Of a stretch of DNA of 64,000 nt, positions 1 through 11,843 are shown piece after piece. Each line of letters opens with the position of its first letter. Position 1 is the stretch's first letter. Position numbers and translations under genes: made by a program. This stretch comes from Luzula sylvatica (Eukaryota; Streptophyta; Magnoliopsida; Poales; Juncaceae). The stretch covers positions 70,987,264-71,051,263 of the forward strand of contig OX326958.1 in assembly GCA_946800325.1 (NCBI GenBank), in the 5' to 3' direction. The notes beneath the pieces were generated by a model, which saw nothing but the letters and a program-made list of their open reading frames with translations, was not told where the DNA came from and ran no database searches.

Positions 1-35
1 CGTTCGCGCTGCTGTATTTCTCTCTCCGGGGCGAG

Positions 36-55
36 CGATTTTGATATAAAAATCG
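36..55. other. 20-bp dyad in A monomers (7-bp inverted repeat)
   Basis: The sequence 'cgattttgatataaaaatcg' is a perfect 7-bp inverted repeat (CGATTTT / AAAATCG) around a GATATA centre. It is present, essentially unchanged, in most A monomers of the first 49 kb and lies next to the GC-rich head. In distal A copies the first pair is often lost because 'gagcg' becomes 'gagtg'. The B counterpart 'cgattttgatatgaagatcg' keeps only the outer CGAT/ATCG pairs plus some inner pairs. Dyads of this kind are common in centromeric satellites that lack a binding box. Any protein binding or cruciform role is inference. Confidence 0.75.
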
Positions 56-126
56 TGCCATTTGGAGATAGATTGAGAAACCTACAATTGGACAATCTTC
101 ATATTCAATAATTCAAGATGAAATTA

Positions 127-148
127 CAAAAAAAAATTGTATTTTTTG
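127..148. other. A-run/T-run inverted repeat in A monomers
   Basis: In typical A copies 'caaaaaa' and 'ttttttg' form a 7-bp inverted repeat around a short spacer of the type 'aactgta'. The exemplar has one extra A and a T in the spacer. The element sits about 90 bp downstream of the head dyad. It is the most length-variable part of the monomer: the A run is 6 to 9 bases and the T run 6 to 9, as in the 'gtgttttttttt' subtype that loses the closing G. The length differences account for most monomers that are not exactly 182 bp. Confidence 0.7.
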
Positions 149-294
149 TTAATTCGGGCTCAAAATACATAATTTTCGAAATTCGACCGCATGGCTGCAT
201 TCCTCTCGTCGAGGCGAGCGATTTTGATATGAAGATCGTGCCATTTGGAGAAAGTATGAGAAAGTTACAATGTGATAATCTTCATATTCAATAA

Positions 295-305
295 TTCATG
301 ATGAA
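295..305. other. Perfect 11-bp dyad TTCAT-g-ATGAA in B monomers
   Basis: 'ttcatgatgaa' is a perfect 5-bp inverted repeat with one central base and occurs in nearly every B monomer. The A counterpart 'ttcaagatgaa' breaks it with one substitution. A and B monomers thus carry complementary sets of dyads: the head dyad is perfect in A and this one is perfect in B. Function unknown. Confidence 0.65.
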
Positions 306-324
306 ATTACCAAAAAAACTGTAT

Positions 325-341
325 TTTCTGTTAATTCGGGT
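325..341 (+). other. CENP-B-box-like 17-mer in B monomers (8 of 9 core bases)
   Basis: The 17-mer 'tttctgttaattcgggt' fits the CENP-B box core nTTCGnnnnAnnCGGGn at eight of nine defined positions, the exception being T for G at core position 4. It recurs in most B monomers up to 49 kb. The A counterpart ('attttttgttaattcgggc') matches seven of nine. In the distal domain most B copies read 'ttcggttt' instead of 'ttcgggtt', which removes more core bases. A chance match this good is not rare: I estimate about 4% per monomer over both strands at even base composition. No exact box was seen. Confidence 0.4.
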
Positions 342-2916
342 TCAAAATACATAATTTTCCAAATTCGTTCGCGTTGCTGTATTTCTCTCTCCGGGGCGAG
401 CGATTTTGATATAAAAATCGTGCCATTTGGAGAAAGATTGAGAAACCTACAATTGGACAATCTTCATATTCAATAATTCAAGATGAAATTACAAAAAAAA
501 CTGTATTTTTTGTTAATTCGGGCTCAAAATACATAATTTTCGAAATTCGGCCGCGATGCTGCATTCCTCTTGTCGAGGCGAGCGATTTTGATATGAAGAT
601 TGTGCCATTTGGAGAAAGTATGAGAAAGTTACAATGTGATAATCTTCATATTCAATAATTCATGATGAAATTACCAAAAAAACTGTATTTTCTGTTAATT
701 CGGGTTCAAAATACATAATTTGCCAAATTCGTTCGCGCTGCTGTATTTCTCTCTCCGGGGCGAGCGATTTTGATATAAAAATCGTGCCATTTGGGGAAAG
801 ATTGAGAAACCTACAATTGGACAATCTTCATATTCAATAATTCAAGATGAAATTACAAAAAAAACTGTATTTTTTGTTAATTCGGGCTCAAAATACATAA
901 TTTTCGAAATTCGGCCGCGATGCTGCATTCCTCTCGTCGAGGCGAGCGATTTAGATATGAAGATCGTGCCATTTGGAGAAAGTATGAGAAAGTTACAATG
1001 TGATAATCTTCATATTCAATAATTCATGATGAAATTACCAAAAAAACTGTATTTTCTGTTAATTCGGGTTCAAAATACATAATTTCCCAAATTCGTTCGC
1101 GCTGCTGTATTTCTCTCTCCGGGGCGAGCGATTTTGATATAAAAATCGTGCCATTTGGAGATAGATTGAGAAACCTACAATTGGACAATCTTCATATTCA
1201 ATAATTCAAGATGAAATTACAAAAAAAAATTGTATTTTTTGTTAATTCGGGCTCAAAATACATAATTTTCGAAATTCGACCGCATGGCTGCATTCCTCTC
1301 GTCGAGGCGAGCGATTTTGATATGAAGATCGTGCCATTTGGAGAAAGTATGAGAAAGTTACAATGTGATAATCTTCATATTCAATAATTCATGATGAAAT
1401 TACCAAAAAAACTGTATTTTCTGTTAATTCGGGTTCAAAATACATAATTTCCCAAATTCGTTCGCGCTGCTGTATTTCTCTCTCCGGGGCGAGCGATTTT
1501 GATATAAAAATCGTGCCATTTGGAGAAAGATTGAGAAACCTACAATTGGACAATCTTCATATTCAATAATTCAAGATGAAATTACAAAAAAAACTGTGTT
1601 TTTTGTTAATTCGGGCTCAAAATACATAATTTTCGAAATTCGACCCCTTTGGCTGCATTCCTCTCGTCGAGGCGAGCGATTTTGATATGAAGATTGTGCC
1701 ATTTGGAGAAAGTATGAGAAAGTTACAATGTGATAATCTTCATATTCAATAATTCATGATGAAATTACCAAAAAAACTGTATTTTCTGTTAATTCGGGTT
1801 CAAAATACATAATTTCCCAAATTCGTTCGCGCTGCTGTATTTCTCTCTCCGGGGCGAGCGATTTTGATATAAAAATCGTGCCATTTGGAGAAAGATTGAG
1901 AAACCTACAATTGGACAATCTTCATATTCAATAATTCAAGATGAAATTACAAAAAAAACTGTATTTTTTGTTAATTCGGGCTCAAAATACATAATTTTCG
2001 AAATTCGGCCGCGATGCTGCATTCCTCTTGTCGAGGCGAGCGATTTTGATATGAAGATTGTGCCATTTGGAGAAAGTATGAGAAAGTTACAATGTGATAA
2101 TCTTCATATTCAATAATTCATGATGAAATTACCAAAAAAACTGTATTTTCTGTTAATTCGGGTTCAAAATACATAATTTGCCAAATTCGTTCGCGATGCT
2201 GTATTTCTCTCTCCGGGGCGAGCGATTTTGATATAAAAATCGTGCCATTTGGGGAAAGATTGAGAAACCTACAATTGGACAATCTTCATATTCAATAATT
2301 CAAGATGAAATTACAAAAAAAACTGTATTTTTTGTTAATTCGGGCTCAAAATACATAATTTTCGAAATTCGGCCGCGATGCTGCATTCCTCTCGTCGAGG
2401 CGAGCGATTTAGATATGAAGATCGTGCCATTTGGAGAAAGTATGAGAAAGTTACAATGTGATAATCTTCATATTCAATAATTCATGATGAAATTACCAAA
2501 AAAACTGTATTTTCTGTTAATTCGGGTTCAAAATACATAATTTCCCAAATTCGTTCGCGCTGCTGTATTTCTCTCTCCGGGGCGAGTGATTTTGATATAA
2601 AAATCGTGCCATTTGGAGATAGATTGAGAAACCTACAATTGGACAATCTTCATATTCAATAATTCAAGATGAAATTACAAAAAAAAATTGTATTTTTTGT
2701 TAATTCGGGCTCAAAATACATAATTTTCGAAATTCGACCGCATGGCTGCATTCCTCTCGTCGAGGCGAGCGATTTTGATATGAAGATCGTGCCATTTGGA
2801 GAAAGTATGAGAAAGTTACAATGTGATAATCTTCATATTCAATAATTCATGATGAAATTACCAAAAAAACTGTATTTTCTGTTAATTCGGGTTCAAAATA
2901 CATAATTTCCCAAATT

Positions 2917-5831
2917 CGTTCGCGCTGCTGTATTTCTCTCTCCGGGGCGAGCGATTTTGATATAAAAATCGTGCCATTTGGAGAAAGATTGAGAAACCTA
3001 CAATTGGACAATCTTCATATTCAATAATTCAAGATGAAATTACAAAAAAAACTGTGTTTTTTGTTAATTCGGGCTCAAAATACATAATTTTCGAAATTCG
3101 ACCCCCGTGGCTGCATTCCTCTCGTCGAGGCGAGCGATTTTGATATGAAGATTGTGCCATTTGGAGAAAGTATGAGAAAGTTACAATGTGATAATCTTCA
3201 TATTCAATAATTCATGATGAAATTACCAAAAAAACTGTATTTTCTGTTAATTCGGGTTCAAAATACATAATTTCCCAAATTCGTTCGCGCTGCTGTATTT
3301 CTCTCTCCGGGGCGAGCGATTTTGATATAAAAATCGTGCCATTTGGAGAAAGATTGAGAAACCTACAATTGGACAATCTTCATATTCAATAATTCAAGAT
3401 GAAATTACAAAAAAAACTGTATTTTTTGTTAATTCGGGCTCAAAATACATAATTTTCGAAATTCGGCCGCGATGCTGCATTCCTCTTGTCGAGGCGAGCG
3501 ATTTTGATATGAAGATTGTGCCATTTGGAGAAAGTATGAGAAAGTTACAATGTGATAATCTTCATATTCAATAATTCATGATGAAATTACCAAAAAAACT
3601 GTATTTTCTGTTAATTCGGGTTCAAAATACATAATTTGCCAAATTCGTTCGCGATGCTGTATTTCTCTCTCCGGGGCGAGCGATTTTGATATAAAAATCG
3701 TGCCATTTGGGGAAAGATTGAGAAACCTACAATTGGACAATCTTCATATTCAATAATTCAAGATGAAATTACAAAAAAAACTGTATTTTTTGTTAATTCG
3801 GGCTCAAAATACATAATTTTCGAAATTCGGCCGCGATGCTGCATTCCTCTCGTCGAGGCGAGCGATTTAGATATGAAGATCGTGCCATTTGGAGAAAGTA
3901 TGAGAAAGTTACAATGTGATAATCTTCATATTCAATAATTCATGATGAAATTACCAAAAAAACTGTATTTTCTGTTAATTCGGGTTCAAAATACATAATT
4001 TCCCAAATTCGTTCGCGCTGCTGTATTTCTCTCTCCGGGGCGAGTGATTTTGATATAAAAATCGTGCCATTTGGAGATAGATTGAGAAACCTACAATTGG
4101 ACAATCTTCATATTCAATAATTCAAGATGAAATTACAAAAAAAAATTGTATTTTTTGTTAATTCGGGCTCAAAATACATAATTTTCGAAATTCGACCGCA
4201 TGGCTGCATTCCTCTCGTCGAGGCGAGCGATTTTGATATGAAGATCGTGCCATTTGGAGAAAGTATGAGAAAGTTACAATGTGATAATCTTCATATTCAA
4301 TAATTCATGATGAAATTACCAAAAAAACTGTATTTTCTGTTAATTCGGGTTCAAAATACATAATTTTCCAAATTCGTTCGCGTTGCTGTATTTCTCTCTC
4401 CGGGGCGAGCGATTTTGATATAAAAATCGTGCCATTTGGAGAAAGATTGAGAAACCTACAATTGGACAATCTTCATATTCAATAATTCAAGATGAAATTA
4501 CAAAAAAAACTGTATTTTTTGTTAATTCGGGCTCAAAATACATAATTTTCGAAATTCGGCCGCGATGCTGCATTCCTCTCGTCGAGGCGAGCGATTTAGA
4601 TATGAAGATCGTGCCATTTGGAGAAAGTATGAGAAAGTTACAATGTGATAATCTTCATATTCAATAATTCATGATGAAATTACCAAAAAAACTGTATTTT
4701 CTGTTAATTCGGGTTCAAAATACATAATTTCCCAAATTCGTTCGCGCTGCTGTATTTCTCTCTCCGGGGCGAGCGATTTTGATATAAAAATCGTGCCATT
4801 TGGAGATAGATTGAGAAACCTACAATTGGACAATCTTCATATTCAATAATTCAAGATGAAATTACAAAAAAAAATTGTATTTTTTGTTAATTCGGGCTCA
4901 AAATACATAATTTTCGAAATTCGACCGCATGGCTGCATTCCTCTCGTCGAGGCGAGCGATTTTGATATGAAGATCGTGCCATTTGGAGAAAGTATGAGAA
5001 AGTTACAATGTGATAATCTTCATATTCAATAATTCATGATGAAATTACCAAAAAAACTGTATTTTCTGTTAATTCGGGTTCAAAATACATAATTTTCCAA
5101 ATTCGTTCGCGTTGCTGTATTTCTCTCTCCGGGGCGAGCGATTTTGATATAAAAATCGTGCCATTTGGAGAAAGATTGAGAAACCTACAATTGGACAATC
5201 TTCATATTCAATAATTCAAGATGAAATTACAAAAAAAACTGTATTTTTTGTTAATTCGGGCTCAAAATACATAATTTTCGAAATTCGGCCGCGAGGCTGC
5301 ATTCCTCTTGTCGAGGCGAGCGATTTTGATATGAAGATTGTGCCATTTGGAGAAAGTATGAGAAAGTTACAATGTGATAATCTTCATATTCAATAATTCA
5401 TGATGAAATTACCAAAAAAACTGTATTTTCTGTTAATTCGGGTTCAAAATACATAATTTGCCAAATTCGTTCGCGCTGCTGTATTTCTCTCTCCGGGGCG
5501 AGCGATTTTGATATAAAAATCGTGCCATTTGGGGAAAGATTGAGAAACCTACAATTGGACAATCTTCATATTCAATAATTCAAGATGAAATTACAAAAAA
5601 AACTGTATTTTTTGTTAATTCGGGCTCAAAATATATAATTTTCGAAATTCGGCCGCGATGCTGTATTCCTCTCGTCGAGGCGAGCGATTTAGATATGAAG
5701 ATCGTGCCATTTGGAGAAAGTATGAGAAAGTTACAATGTGATAATCTTCATATTCAATAATTCATGATGAAATTACCAAAAAAACTGTATTTTCTGTTAA
5801 TTCGGGTTCAAAATACATAATTTCCCAAATT
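2917..5831. repeat. 8-dimer block, copy 1 of a pair 10,930 bp apart
   Basis: The order of dimer types here is repeated at 13847-16761, exactly 10,930 bp downstream (30 dimers): the 'acccccgtgg' B at 3101 and 14031, 'gagata' A copies at 4010 and 14940 and at 4739 and 15669, and 'gcgttg' A copies at 4375 and 15305. By eye about five single-base differences separate the two copies, including 'gcgatg' against 'gcgctg' near 3653 and 14583, and 'gagtg' against 'gagcg' near 4044 and 14974. Types differ on both sides, which fixes the limits to within one monomer. Confidence 0.75.
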
Positions 5832-6195
5832 CGTTCGCGCTGCTGTATTTCTCTCTCCGGGGCGAGCGATTTTGATATAAAAATCGTGCCATTTGGAGAA
5901 AGATTGAGAAACCTACAATTGGACAATCTTCATATTCAATAATTCAAGATGAAATTACAAAAAAAACTGTATTTTTTGTTAATTCGGGCTCAAAATACAT
6001 AATTTTCGAAATTCGGCCGCGATGCTGCATTCCTCTCGTCGAGGCGAGCGATTTAGATATGAAGATCGTGCCATTTGGAGAAAGTATGAGAAAGTTACAA
6101 TGTGATAATCTTCATATTCAATAATTCATGATGAAATTACCAAAAAAACTGTATTTTATGTTAATTCGGGTTCAAAATACATAATTTCCCAAATT

Positions 6196-8381
6196 CGTTC
6201 GCGCTGCTGTATTTCTCTCTCCGGGGCGAGCGATTTTGATATAAAAATCGTGCCATTTGGAGATAGATTGAGAAACCTACAATTGGACAATCTTCATATT
6301 CAATAATTCAAGATGAAATTACAAAAAAAAATTGTATTTTTTGTTAATTCGGGCTCAAAATACATAATTTTCGAAATTCGACCGCATGGCTGCATTCCTC
6401 TCGTCGAGGCGAGCGATTTTGATATGAAGATCGTGCCATTTGGAGAAAGTATGAGAAAGTTACAATGTGATAATCTTCATATTCAATAATTCATGATGAA
6501 ATTACCAAAAAAACTGTATTTTCTGTTAATTCGGGTTCAAAATACATAATTTTCCAAATTCGTTCGCGTTGCTGTATTTCTCTCTCCGGGGCGAGCGATT
6601 TTGATATAAAAATCGTGCCATTTGGAGAAAGATTGAGAAACCTACAATTGGACAATCTTCATATTCAATAATTCAAGATGAAATTACAAAAAAAACTGTA
6701 TTTTTTGTTAATTCGGGCTCAAAATACATAATTTTCGAAATTCGGCCGCGATGCTGCATTCCTCTTGTCGAGGCGAGCGATTTTGATATGAAGATTGTGC
6801 CATTTGGAGAAAGTATGAGAAAGTTACAATGTGATAATCTTCATATTCAATAATTCATGATGAAATTACCAAAAAAACTGTATTTTCTGTTAATTCGGGT
6901 TCAAAATACATAATTTGCCAAATTCGTTCGCGCTGCTGTATTTCTCTCTCCGGGGCGAGCGATTTTGATATAAAAATCGTGCCATTTGGGGAAAGATTGA
7001 GAAACCTACAATTGGACAATCTTCATATTCAATAATTCAAGATGAAATTACAAAAAAAACTGTATTTTTTGTTAATTCGGGCTCAAAATATATAATTTTC
7101 GAAATTCGGCCGCGATGCTGCATTCCTCTCGTCGAGGCGAGCGATTTAGATATGAAGATCGTGCCATTTGGAGAAAGTATGAGAAAGTTACAATGTGATA
7201 ATCTTCATATTCAATAATTCATGATGAAATTACCAAAAAAACTGTATTTTCTGTTAATTCGGGTTCAAAATACATAATTTCCCAAATTCGTTCGCGCTGC
7301 TGTATTTCTCTCTCCGGGGCGAGCGATTTTGATATAAAAATCGTGCCATTTGGAGATAGATTGAGAAACCTACAATTGGACAATCTTCATATTCAATAAT
7401 TCAAGATGAAATTACAAAAAAAAATTGTATTTTTTGTTAATTCGGGCTCAAAATACATAATTTTCGAAATTCGACCGCATGGCTGCATTCCTCTCGTCGA
7501 GGCGAGCGATTTTGATATGAAGATCGTGCCATTTGGAGAAAGTATGAGAAAGTTACAATGTGATAATCTTCATATTCAATAATTCATGATGAAATTACCA
7601 AAAAAACTGTATTTTCTGTTAATTCGGGTTCAAAATACATAATTTTCCAAATTCGTTCGCGTTGCTGTATTTCTCTCTCCGGGGCGAGCGATTTTGATAT
7701 AAAAATCGTGCCATTTGGAGAAAGATTGAGAAACCTACAATTGGACAATCTTCATATTCAATAATTCAAGATGAAATTACAAAAAAAACTGTATTTTTTG
7801 TTAATTCGGGCTCAAAATACATAATTTTCGAAATTCGGCCGCGATGCTGCATTCCTCTCGTCGAGGCGAGTGATTTTGATATGAAGATTGTGCCATTTGG
7901 AGAAAGTATGAGAAAGTTACAATGTGATAATCTTCATATTCAATAATTCATGATGAAATTACCAAAAAAACTGTATTTTCTGTTAATTCGGGTTCAAAAT
8001 ACATAATTTGCCAAATTCGTTCGCGCTGCTGTATTTCTCTCTCCGGGGCGAGCGATTTTGATATAAAAATCGTGCCATTTGGGGAAAGATTGAGAAACCT
8101 ACAATTGGACAATCTTCATATTCAATAATTCAAGATGAAATTACAAAAAAAACTGTATTTTTTGTTAATTCGGGCTCAAAATACATAATTTTCGAAATTC
8201 GGCCGCGATGCTGCATTCCTCTCGTCGAGGCGAGCGATTTAGATATGAAGATCGTGCCATTTGGACAAAGTATGAGAAAGTTACAATGTGATAATCTTCA
8301 TATTCAATAATTCATGATGAAATTACCAAAAAAACTGTATTTTCTGTTAATTCGGGTTCAAAATACATAATTTCCCAAATT
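6196..8381. repeat. 1093-bp (3-dimer) HOR, two units
   Basis: Units start at 6196 and 7289 and run to 8381. Order in each: 'gagata' A with 'accgcatgg' B; 'gcgttg' A with a 'gccgcgatg' B; 'tttggggaaag' A with a 'gatttagatatg' B. The second unit carries the marker 'ttggacaaag' (8261). The same marker appears 9473 bp (26 dimers) downstream at 17734 and again at 18827, which shows that the two 1093-bp HOR fields are related. Confidence 0.85.
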
Positions 8382-9499
8382 CGTTCGCGCTGCTGTATTT
8401 CTCTCTCCGGGGCGAGCGATTTTGATATAAAAATCGTGCCATTTGGAGATAGATTGAGAAACCTACAATTGGACAATCTTCATATTCAATAATTCAAGAT
8501 GAAATTACAAAAAAAAATTGTATTTTTTGTTAATTCGGGCTCAAAATACATAATTTTCGAAATTCGACCGCATGGCTGCATTCCTCTCGTCGAGGCGAGC
8601 GATTTTGATATGAAGATCGTGCCATTTGGAGAAAGTATGAGAAAGTTACAATGTGATAATCTTCATATTCAATAATTCATGATGAAATTACCAAAAAAAC
8701 TGTATTTTCTGTTAATTCGGGTTCAAAATACATAATTTTCCAAATTCGTTCGCGTTGCTGTATTTCTCTCTCCGGGGCGAGCGATTTTGATATAAAAATC
8801 GTGCCATTTGGAGAAAGATTGAGAAACCTACAATTGGACAATCTTCATATTCAATAATTCAAGATGAAATTACAAAAAAAACTGTATTTTTTGTTAATTC
8901 GGGCTCAAAATACATAATTTTCGAAATTCGGCCGCGATGCTGCATTCCTCTCGTCGAGGCGAGCGATTTTGATATGAAGATTGTGCCATTTGGAGAAAGT
9001 ATGAGAAAGTTACAATGTGATAATCTTCATATTCAATAATTCATGATGAAATTACCAAAAAAACTGTATTTTCTGTTAATTCGGGTTCAAAATACATAAT
9101 TTGCCAAATTCGTTCGCGCTGCTGTATTTCTCTCTCCGGGGCGAGCGATTTTGATATAAAAATCGTGCCATTTGGAGAAAGATTGAGAAACCTACAATTG
9201 GACAATCTTCATATTCAATAATTCAAGATGAAATTACAAAAAAAACTGTGTTTTTTGTTAATTCGGGCTCAAAATACATAATTTTCGAAATTCGACCCCC
9301 GTGGCTGCATTCCTCTCGTCGAGGCGAGCGATTTTGATATGAAGATTGTGCCATTTGGAGAAAGTATGAGAAAGTTACAATGTGATAATCTTCATATTCA
9401 ATAATTCATGATGAAATTACCAAAAAAACTGTATTTTCTGTTAATTCGGGTTCAAAATACATAATTTCCCAAATTCGTTCGCGCTGCTGTATTTCTCTC

Positions 9500-10770
9500 T
9501 CCGGGGCGAGCGATTTTGATATAAAAATCGTGCCATTTGGAGAAAGATTGAGAAACCTACAATTGGACAATCTTCATATTCAATAATTCAAGATGAAATT
9601 ACAAAAAAAACTGTATTTTTTGTTAATTCGGGCTCAAAATACATAATTTTCGAAATTCGACCGCATGGCTGCATTCCTCTCGTCGAGGCGAGCGATTTTG
9701 ATATGAAGATCGTGCCATTTGGAGAACGTATGAGAAAGTTACAATGTGATAATCTTCATATTTAATAATTCATGATGAAATTACCAAAAAAACTGTATTT
9801 TCTGTTAATTCGGGTTCAAAATACATAATTTGCCAAATTCGTTCGCTCTGCTGTATTTCTGTCTCCGGGGCGAGCGATTTTGATATAAAAATCGTGCCAT
9901 TTGGAGAAAGATTGAGAAACCTACAATTGGACAATCTTCATATTCAATAATTCAAGATGAAATTACAAAAAAAACTGTATTTTTTGTTAATTCGGGCTCA
10001 AAATACATAATTTTCGAAATTCGGCCGCAATGCTGCATTCCTCTTGTCGAGGCGAGCGATTTAGATATGAAGATTGTGCCATTTGGAGAAAGTATGAGAA
10101 AGTTACAATGTGATAATCTTCATATTCAATAATTCATGATGAAATTACCAAAAAAACTGTATTTTCTGTTAATTCGGGTTCAAAATACATAATTTCCCAA
10201 ATTCGTTCGCGCTGCTGTATTTCTCTCTCCGGGGCGAGCGATTTTGATATAAAAATCGTGCCATTTGGAGAAAGATTGAGAAACCTACAATTGGACAATC
10301 TTCATATTCAATAATTCAAGATGAAATTACAAAAAAAACTGTGTTTTTTGTTAATTCGGGCTCAAAATACATAATTTTCGAAATTCGACCCCCGTGGCTG
10401 CATTCCTCTCGTCGAGGCGAGCGATTTTGATATGAAGATTGTGCCATTTGGAGAAAGTATGAGAAAGTTACAAAGTGATAATCTTCATATTCAATAATTC
10501 ATGATGAAATTACCAAAAAAACTGTATTTTCTGTTAATTCGGGTTCAAAATACATAATTTCCCAAATTCGTTCGCGCTGCTGTATTTCTCTCTCCGGGGC
10601 GAGCGATTTTGATATAAAAATCGTGCCATTTGGAGAAAGATTGAGAAACCTACAATTGGACAATCTTCATATTCAATAATTCAAGATGAAATTACAAAAA
10701 AAACTGTATTTTTTGTTAATTCGGGCTCAAAATACATAATTTTCGAAATTCGGCCGCGATGCTGCATTCC
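9500..10770. repeat. Segment with 'gagaacgta' and 'gctctgctg' markers, copy 1 (pair 3643 bp apart)
   Basis: Markers recur exactly 3643 bp (10 dimers) downstream: 'ggagaacgta' at 9721 and 13364, the 'gttcgctctgctg' A head at 9840 and 13483, and the 'acccccgtgg' B at 10388 and 14031. The limits are approximate. The copies differ in 'tctctctcc' against 'tctgtctcc' at the left and 'ctctcg' against 'ctcttg' near 10771 and 14414 at the right. Confidence 0.7.
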
Positions 10771-11479
10771 TCTCGTCGAGGCGAGCGATTTTGATATGAA
10801 GATTGTGCCATTTGGAGAAAGTATGAGAAAGTTACAATGTGATAATCTTCATATTCAATAATTCATGATGAAATTACCAAAAAAACTGTATTTTCTGTTA
10901 ATTCGGGTTCAAAATACATAATTTGCCAAATTCGTTCGCGCTGCTGTATTTCTCTCTCCGGGGCGAGCGATTTTGATATAAAAATCGTGCCATTTGGAGA
11001 AAGATTGAGAAACCTACAATTGGACAATCTTCATATTCAATAATTCAAGATGAAATTACAAAAAAAACTGTATTTTTTGTTAATTCGGGCTCAAAATACA
11101 TAATTTTCGAAATTCGGCCGCGGTGCTGCATTCCTCTCGTCGAGGCGAGCGATTTAGATATGAAGATCGTGCCATTTGGAGAAAGTATGAGAAAGTTACA
11201 ATGTGATAATCTTCATATTCAATAATTCATGATGAAATTACGAAAAAAACTGTATTTTCTGTTAATTCGGGTTCAAAATACATAATTTCCCAAATTCGTT
11301 CGCGCTGCTGTATTTCTCTCTCCGGGGCGAGCGATTTTGATATAAAAATCGTGCCATTTGGAGATAGATTGAGAAACCTACAATTGGACAATCTTCATAT
11401 TCAATAATTCAAGATGAAATTACAAAAAAAAACTGTATTTTTTGTTAATTCGGGCTCAAAATACATAATTTTCGAAATT

Positions 11480-11843
11480 CGACCGCGTGGCTGCATTTCT
11501 CTCGTCGAGGCGAGCGATTTTGATATGAAGATCGTGCCATTTGGAGAAAGTATGAGAAAGTTACAATGTGATAATCTTCATATTCAATAATTCATGATGA
11601 AATTACCAAAAAAACTGTATTTTTTGTTAATTCGGGCTCAAAATACATAATTTTCGAAATTCGACCGCGTGGCTGCATTCCTCTCGTCGAGGCGAGCGAT
11701 TTTGATATGAAGATCGTGCCATTTGGAGAAAGTATGAGAAAGTTACAATGTGATAATCTTCATATTCAATAATTCATGATGAAATTACCAAAAAAACTGT
11801 ATTTTCTGTTAATTCGGGTTCAAAATATATAATTTCCCAAATT
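11480..11843. repeat. B-B junction (alternation break), copy 1
   Basis: The B monomer at 11480 ends with an A-type tail ('tattttttgttaattcgggc' and 'aattttcgaaatt') and is followed directly by a second 'accgcgtgg' B at 11662 instead of an A. The B-to-A switch lies within or after 'aaattaccaaaaaaactg'. It adds one monomer and reverses the A/B phase until the hybrid at 12573 restores it. Confidence 0.85.

Larger units (their letters stand above)
1..183 (+). repeat. Exemplar A monomer (subtype with 'gagatagattgag')
   Basis: This is the first of the A monomers and a useful reference copy. In order it holds a GC-rich head (1-37), a 20-bp dyad (36-55), the class-diagnostic segment 'gattgagaaacctacaattg' (71-90), an AT-rich middle, a run of nine A and a run of six T flanking a short spacer, then 'ttaattcgggctc' and the tail 'aattttcgaaatt' that always precedes a B monomer in the first 49 kb. 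The subtype marker 'gagata' (usual A copies have 'gagaaa') recurs at the A monomers starting at 1094, 2552, 4010, 4739, 6196, 7289, 8382, 11297, 14940, 15669, 16762, 17855, 18948 and 20041, and so tracks the HORs of the first 20 kb. Confidence 0.95.
184..365 (+). repeat. Exemplar B monomer
   Basis: Reference B copy. It shares the A scaffold but differs at the head ('ctcgtcgaggcgag' in place of 'ctctccggggcgag'), in the dyad ('gatatgaagatcg' in place of 'gatataaaaatcg'), in the middle ('tatgagaaagttacaatgtg'), in 'attcatgatgaaattacc', in 'tattttctgttaattcgggt' and in the tail 'aatttcccaaatt', which leads into the next A. The 8-9 bases after the opening 'cg' ('accgcatg' here) form a slot that varies strongly between B copies across the window, whereas the rest is nearly constant. 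Confidence 0.95.
1..9111. repeat. Mixed HOR domain, 2-, 3- and 4-dimer units
   Basis: A monomers with 'gagata' and their 'accgcatgg' B partners start at 1, 1094, 2552, 4010, 4739, 6196, 7289 and 8382. The spacings are 1093, 1458, 1458, 729, 1457, 1093 and 1093 bp, that is 3, 4, 4, 2, 4, 3 and 3 dimers. Between these markers the dimers are drawn from a small set: 'gcgttgctg' A copies, 'tttggggaaag' A copies followed by 'gatttagatatg' B copies, and 'actgtgttttttg' A copies followed by 'acccc' B copies (1459, 2917, 9112). The domain is therefore a shuffled set of dimer types rather than a single uniform HOR. Confidence 0.85.

Noticed and set aside
120..150. Length differences in A and T runs as evolutionary markers
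   Set aside because: Runs of 6-9 bases are prone to sequencing error and recurrent slippage, so I used substitutions for placing HOR units and treat 1-bp period differences (1092/1093, 1456/1457) as equivalent.
1..183. The window starting exactly at an A monomer boundary as a biological border
   Set aside because: The monomer start is my arbitrary choice of phase and the sequence before base 1 is not visible.
325..341. A true CENP-B box
   Set aside because: The core G at position 4 is T in every B copy I read, so it is reported only as a near match.
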